DNA from: Flammula alnicola | Taxonomy: Eukaryota; Basidiomycota; Agaricomycetes; Agaricales; Strophariaceae | Direction of reading: 5' to 3' | Assembly (NCBI GenBank): GCA_015499995.1 | Contig: JADNRV010000774.1 | Location: 1 to 13,541 of the forward strand | DNA length: 13,541 nucleotides | Position numbers and translations under genes: made by a program | Notes under the pieces: generated by a model | Told to the model about the DNA's origin: nothing | Database searches by the model: none | The model's input: the letters and a program-made list of their open reading frames with translations, nothing else | Shown: piece by piece, positions 7,897 through 13,541 of the stretch | Numbering within the stretch: the first letter of the stretch is position 1 | How the letters are laid out: every line of letters starts with the position of its first letter

Positions 7897-9594
7897 ATGG
7901 CGAGCCCCAATCCGAATACCGCTAGTGAGGACGAACATATCGATCTCGTAGCTCTATTCTCTCTCGCAGCGCAGCATTTCTCGGTAACATGGACCCAGAG
8001 GACAGCCGAATTCGCGAGCTATCTCTTCCTCATCGACCTTTTTCCAACTACCCTTCTCCCCTCAGCCTTATACGGATTTTTCAGCACTCTGGCAGGCGTA
8101 TTATTTGGCGGTAATGCAGGGTCTCTAGTCGACAATCCCTCGAGACTCAAAGTCATACGTGTCAACATCCTCGTTGCCAAGCTCGCTGTCGCAAGCCTCT
8201 ACACATTCCTACTCCTTCTCCTCATCAAGTATCCCAACGACTCGAAATCGGCAGGGCAGGATATCTCACAAGGGAGACATGCTGTCGTATGGATTTTTTT
8301 CACAATGATGGTGCTGGCAAGCTGCGTCATGAAGTTGTCTGATATAGCCATGTCAGTGGCAATCGAGAGGGATTGGGTCACCACCATCGCTGGCAACTCG
8401 GATGCTCGTCTGACTCGCCTTAATCTCTGGCTAAGAAGAATCGACTTGGGATGTAAACTTTTAGCGCCGCTATTTACAGGTCTATTGACGAGCACCGTCG
8501 GAAATGTTACAACAGTCATCGTCATCGCGGCTATCGCACTCGGCGGATTATGGTTTGAGCTCCTCTGGATTAATATCGTTTGGAAACGATTTCCCATCCT
8601 TGCCATCACTCATCAGCATCATCATGAACAACACGAACTTGAAATCGTAAATCGAGATTCCGAACTGCCTAACGGCGCTCCTCTTCCTCCACCTCCACCA
8701 CAGTCCTCAAAATTCTCCTTCAAATCCCTCCGAAATTGGACAATGACATCCTACCGCGACTGGAAAATGTTCATTCACAGCCCCGTATTCCCCAGCTCGC
8801 TCTCCATTTCGTTATTATATTTCACTACTTTAAGCTTCGACGGAAGCATGATCTCATGGCTGAAAACCAACACCTATTCTGACGCGCTGATCTCTGGTAT
8901 GCGAGGTATTGCGGTATGCACGGGTCTTGTTGGCACAGCCATTATGCCGGTTTTGGAAAAGAAAATTGGTCTAGCACGAGCTGGAAGCTGGAGTATCTGG
9001 TAAGTTTCGATTCCTCCAATTTTTTTTTTGTATTCACAAAATAATAAGATTATAACATTGACATCAGGTCCGAAGTCCTCTCCCTCATGCCTGTGCTCGT
9101 TTCCTTCTATGTCGGCTCAAGACAAGGCGCCAAAGCGCCTCCGTGGAATCAGGCACTCTTATTCAGCGGCATGGCCGTGTCACGCATCGGGCTTTGGTCC
9201 TTTGATCTCTGCCAACTCAAACTCCTTCAACGAACCCTCGCGGATCATCCCCGGCGTAATACCCTCAACGGATTACAATTTGCGCTGCAGAATATTCTAG
9301 ATTTGCTTAAATATGTCATGGTCATAGTTCTTTCGTAAGTGCCGCTGTGCTTTCTCAGTATTCAACTACTAATTTCCTCCGTACTCCATTAGTCAACCTT
9401 CCGAGTTCAAGTATACAGCTGCGCTCAGCTTTGGATCCGTCATTGCTGGAGCCTGTTTATATTTGGTTTATCTTCGAAGAGAACGGGGCCATATCATACA
9501 CACAGAGTGGTTCCTTCGTTTTACTAGTGGGGTCGGCACAGGGGATCGCATAGAGAAAGTGACACGGCGAGCGAACTTGGTAACCCAGTCATGA
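7897..9594 (+). CDS. Ferroportin-family (SLC40A, FPN1 domain) membrane transporter
   Basis: Three exons (7897-8999, 9068-9334, 9393-9594) encode 523 residues, close to the usual family length. Introns are 68 and 58 bp, GT-AG, both phase 2. The ATG sits in GCCATGG; an in-frame stop lies at 7807 with no ATG between. Family signatures, aligned by eye to human ferroportin: FLIDL and ALYGFF (residues 44-62), VDNPSRLKV (79-86), IERDWVTTIAG (157-166), RRIDLGCKLLAP (180-191), RIGLWSFDL (407-416), LNGLQFALQNILDLL (434-448). About 10-12 helices are split by a His- and Pro-rich cytosolic loop (240-272, seven-Pro run after HQHHHEQH). Ferroportins export Fe2+; fungal members are little studied, and membrane location (plasma membrane or vacuole) is not evident. 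The Asp in RRID (183, human D181) is kept, but positions matching human D39, C326 and H507 appear to be Gln, Gly and Ala. So family membership is sure and substrate is not. Confidence 0.95.
9000..9067 (+). other. Intron 1 of the ferroportin-like gene
   Basis: GTAAGT donor, CAG acceptor, 68 bp, containing a T run. Splicing rebuilds a Trp codon (TG plus G) and continues as SEVLSLMPVL. Confidence 0.93.
9335..9392 (+). other. Intron 2 of the ferroportin-like gene
   Basis: GTAAGT donor, TAG acceptor, 58 bp, with CTACTAAT as a likely branch point. Splicing rebuilds Ser (TC plus T) and continues as QPSEFKYTAALSFGS. The nearer CAG at 9356-9358 would make a much shorter intron. Confidence 0.92.
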
Positions 9595-9918
9595 AGCGGG
9601 TCGAACAGTGGTGACCTGGCCAGTCTTGCGGCGCCAGATGACATTTGTCACACTTCAATATCTCACTGTCGTCCTTGTCGTCCTTCTCCAGTTGCTCTCG
9701 GCCATTTACTCTAAAGTGAAAAGCAGATTTAAGTCTATACAACATTTATGCAGTGTGCGCCTTGTAGTTATTTTTTTTCACTTCCAAAATGATTTGTACC
9801 TCCTATTATCTCATGGTCTTCATTGATAATGGCAGTAACCTCAACTCTGCAAATCCTTCCGCCTCCATGTCATGCACAGTTCTTGACCTTCTTTCCGCGT
9901 TCATCCTCGTCGCGGAGT

Positions 9919-10385
9919 CGTCATTGTACACATAATCATGCATGAACTGCGCGATCACCTGGCCGATCGCGAGGTCCTTGTCCTTCTGCGGTTCGAAGAT
10001 ATCGAACTCGGGGGCTCTGGCGTGGGAGACGTCTGGGCGGAGCCTGGGCAGGAGCATGCTCTATAAGTTAAGGATAAGATGAGCGATCAGGGATGTATGC
10101 ATAGAGAGATCGATACGCACGACGTCCTCTACACACTCAACCAACTAAGCTCAAAGTCGTTCTTCCGGCGCGATGCATTCGAGTGCAGGGCCGCAGGAGG
10201 GCCGAGACCATCCTTGTCCGTCTGGTTAGGGAACGTGCCGACATCGCAAGAGTCGTACCTAACATACGAGCGGGTACGTTAGCGGCGCTCGTTAGTTGAC
10301 ATGACCGTAACACATACCTATGAGGCCACATGGCACATCCCATCCGTCGTAGCCGAATATCCAGGCCGCGCAAGGTTGCCCAGCT
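9919..10385 (-). pseudogene. Relic of a KRE6/SKN1-type GH16 beta-glucan synthesis protein
   Basis: Read from 10385 downward: LGNLARPGYSATTDGM, then WPHR, intron 10317-10259 (59 bp, GTATGT-TAG), then YDSCDVGTFPNQTDKDG and AALHSNASRRKNDFELSWLS, intron 10134-10061 (74 bp, GTGTAG-TAG), then RAPEFDIFEPQKDKDLAIGQ and HDYVYND. YDSCDVGTFPNQT and the E-x-D-x-x-E acid triad (EFDIFE) are characteristic of KRE6/SKN1, membrane-anchored GH16-like proteins needed for cell-wall beta-1,6-glucan. The gene is broken. A 7-bp insertion (10335-10329) separates DGM from WP. The CSCPG segment before RAPEFDIFE lies in another frame (ACSCPGS near 10058). The region normally ahead (WFTGG, LWPAIW) and most of the catalytic domain after VYND are missing. 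An open frame runs on to 9806 without recognisable homology. Confidence 0.72.
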
Positions 10386-10489
10386 CTCCCGGTCGGCTGG
10401 TGGCTTCCGTCACGGAATTTTTGCATGCAAACGTTTAAATTTTAAAGTTTAACGCTCAGAATAGCTGTCATTCGCTCATCGATAACCGG

Positions 10490-10497
10490 TATAAATA
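10490..10497 (+). promoter_or_regulatory. TATA box candidate
   Basis: TATAAATA, 53 bp ahead of an ATG at 10550 and followed by a CT-rich leader (about 10524-10541), the typical layout of a fungal core promoter. It points away from the KRE6/SKN1 relic. Confidence 0.4.
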
Positions 10498-10549
10498 CAA
10501 TCACGAGAACCCTTATCAACAACTGTTTTCTATCTTACTTCCAACGACA

Positions 10550-10823
10550 ATGAATCTCCGAGTCCTATGTGATCGATCCGACGACGACGGGCGAAAAGCG
10601 GTCATACAGGGTGAGATCTATCTCGGTGATCAGCACTGCGTGAACGTTTGAACATTCAATATTCATGTCTAATCTCAATTCTCCTCCTTCCATCCTTGTA
10701 TACGTTCAGCTCAACTCTTCACATTATTCAGAAAATGACTCACCCTCGGCCGTATGTCCTGATAACGAGGGTCGAGCCCGCGGTGTACACCCGTTCCTGG
10801 CGACATTCGCTGTCGAAGGTTGA
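10550..10823 (+). CDS. Doubtful short ORF downstream of a TATA box
   Basis: MNLRVLCDRSDDDGRKAVIQ is encoded at 10550-10610. A possible 121-bp intron (10611-10731, GTGAGA donor, CAG acceptor) joins it to ENDSPSAVCPDNEGRARG and a stop at 10821, for 50 residues; unspliced, it stops at 10649-10651 after 33. I recognise nothing and see no signal peptide or CaaX end. The opposite strand of the second exon also looks coding-like. Included because of the promoter-like context only. Confidence 0.18.
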
Positions 10824-10872
10824 CTGCATTGTCTGCCATGGCGTAGGGATGGATCTACCTGTCGCCACGATG

Positions 10873-11465
10873 TCATGAGCGATTGTAAAAATCTGCTACA
10901 AAGGCGGATACGATGTTCGCGGGGACCAGGATGATGCCGATGGGGCTGGTGAGCGAGACGACAAGCACGCCAACCCTGAGGAACAAGATGACGGGGAAGC
11001 CGACGTCGCTGGCGATCGCGAGGGGAAGTTACCTGTGCGGAGCCCTTCCGCCTCTTCATCTTCCGTTGCTCGTTTCCTGTCGATATCGGTAGCGGAGGTA
11101 CGTCGTCAATCGTTAGTTTTTCTTCGTGCCGTTTTCGAGTTCTTTGCGTCCTGAGTTGAAAGTGATATTTTCACTCAAAAAGGGATTATAGCTACATACC
11201 TTTGGCCTGGTGTTGTCTGGAGCTTTGCTGGCTCTACGACAACAACGTCGGAGCGGTCAATTATCCTGGCTCTGGGCAGCCAGTCAAATTTAGTCTGTTG
11301 GTTTGTAGTTTCATCTTCGATATCGGGACTACGGTGATGAGATTGCGTGAGGAGTGGTCGCTTGTATGGGCAGATTGGCCCGCTTGCATAAATTGTCGTT
11401 CGGCGCTGATCCTCTCTTAAGGCCAGTTCCTTTTCGGTGTTCTGGCATGACTTCTTTCTGCTCAT
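10873..11465 (-). pseudogene. Coding-like minus-strand fragments, unknown protein
   Basis: Three pieces can be read downward. First, ATG at 11465, MSRKKSCQNTEKELALRED to PGQR at 11200, with a possible 123-bp intron (11199-11077, GTATGT donor, CTAAC, CAG acceptor). Second, KRATEDEEAEGLRT (11076-11033). Third, a GC3-rich frame at 11028-10873 encoding DVGFPVILFLRVGVLVVSLT and PIGIILVPANIVSAFVADFY, a long hydrophobic stretch in keeping with one or two membrane helices. The second and third pieces do not join in frame by any splice I trust. They lie upstream of the KRE6/SKN1 relic on the same strand. They could be its N-terminal cytosolic part and anchor, but I do not see KRE6 sequence in them. 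Confidence 0.25.
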
Positions 11466-11846
11466 CGGCGACGTAAAGCTTTCAAAGCGAGCTTTAGGCT
11501 CTAGTATTCACACAAGGTGCCAATGACAATTATGGAGTCCCACGAGCAGAATGCGACTCTCCCAGCTATGGATGCAATACCGATGGATAAGCGTGTTGAG
11601 ACCAGTAACTTGGAAGCAGATCCATTGAAGTTGCCAATCGGTGTGGAGGAGCAGAGGAGCAAGAGCAGGATTGCGGATCGGCAGAAATATAAAATAAATG
11701 CATGCCCGAAATGCAGAGAAAAAGACAATATATTCACGACAATACATCTAGACACGCGAAGACCGATACGAGTTATGAGATAGACAATAAAGAGTTGAAA
11801 TTGGTTATCGTGAAGGCGCTCCTCATGGGCGAGCTCGCAATAAGAT
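11466..11846. other. Spacer downstream of the peroxidase gene
   Basis: About 380 bp between the peroxidase stop codon and the minus-strand fragments. Open frames exist on both strands here but show no recognisable motif. One continues from the peroxidase 3' exons only because intron sequence was read through. Presumably 3' UTR and intergenic DNA. Confidence 0.4.

Positions 11847-13541
<1,695 letters not shown>

Noticed and set aside
8199..8609. 136-codon minus-strand frame
   Set aside because: Antisense shadow of the ferroportin-like first exon; no family features.

Overview
The window looks like a basidiomycete, most likely an Agaricomycete. The reasons are a secreted class II heme peroxidase cut by at least 13 introns of 47-59 bp, GT-AG introns with CTAAC/CTRAY-like branch points, and several fungal gene families in the GC3-rich codon style of these fungi. 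It is a genome segment with two good genes, several decaying ones and a layered transposon insertion.

Layout. 1-3194: no gene recognised, stops in all frames. 3195-4271 (minus): decayed multi-pass membrane protein gene of a type I remember from basidiomycetes; its first ~12 codons appear to lie at 6674-6708 on the far side of a 2.4 kb insertion. 4272-6673: the insertion, a non-autonomous hAT-like element with exact 8-bp target duplications. It carries a second hAT-like element (4436-4858, also with exact 8-bp duplications) and an end-to-end row of three short Helitron-like elements (4970-6520). 6706-7290 (plus): uncertain two-exon ORF starting 33 bp beyond the insertion. 7897-9594 (plus): complete three-exon ferroportin/SLC40A-family transporter, with a perfect heat-shock-element-like motif about 70 bp before the ATG. 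9919-10385 (minus): relic of a KRE6/SKN1-type GH16 beta-glucan synthesis gene. 10490-10823: TATA box and a doubtful short plus-strand ORF. 10873-11465 (minus): coding-like fragments of unknown origin. 11847-13541 (minus): class II peroxidase, complete at its C-terminus, with its first exon running off the right edge.

Function. Nothing resembles an operon. The two intact genes converge: a membrane transporter of the iron-exporter family (plus strand) and a secreted heme enzyme (minus strand), with relics between them. The peroxidase lacks the surface tryptophan and two of the three Mn ligands of ligninolytic peroxidases, so it is best described as a generic class II peroxidase. The ferroportin-like protein keeps the family fold signatures but by eye lacks several metal ligands of the human protein, so its substrate is open.

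The most unusual structure is the transposon nest. Two hAT-like families with different terminal sequences share one architecture: a TAGGGTTG terminal repeat, then GTAANTTAC near-palindromes, then a CACGTG palindrome 113-124 bp from every end. The Helitron-like units abut exactly at their CTAG ends.
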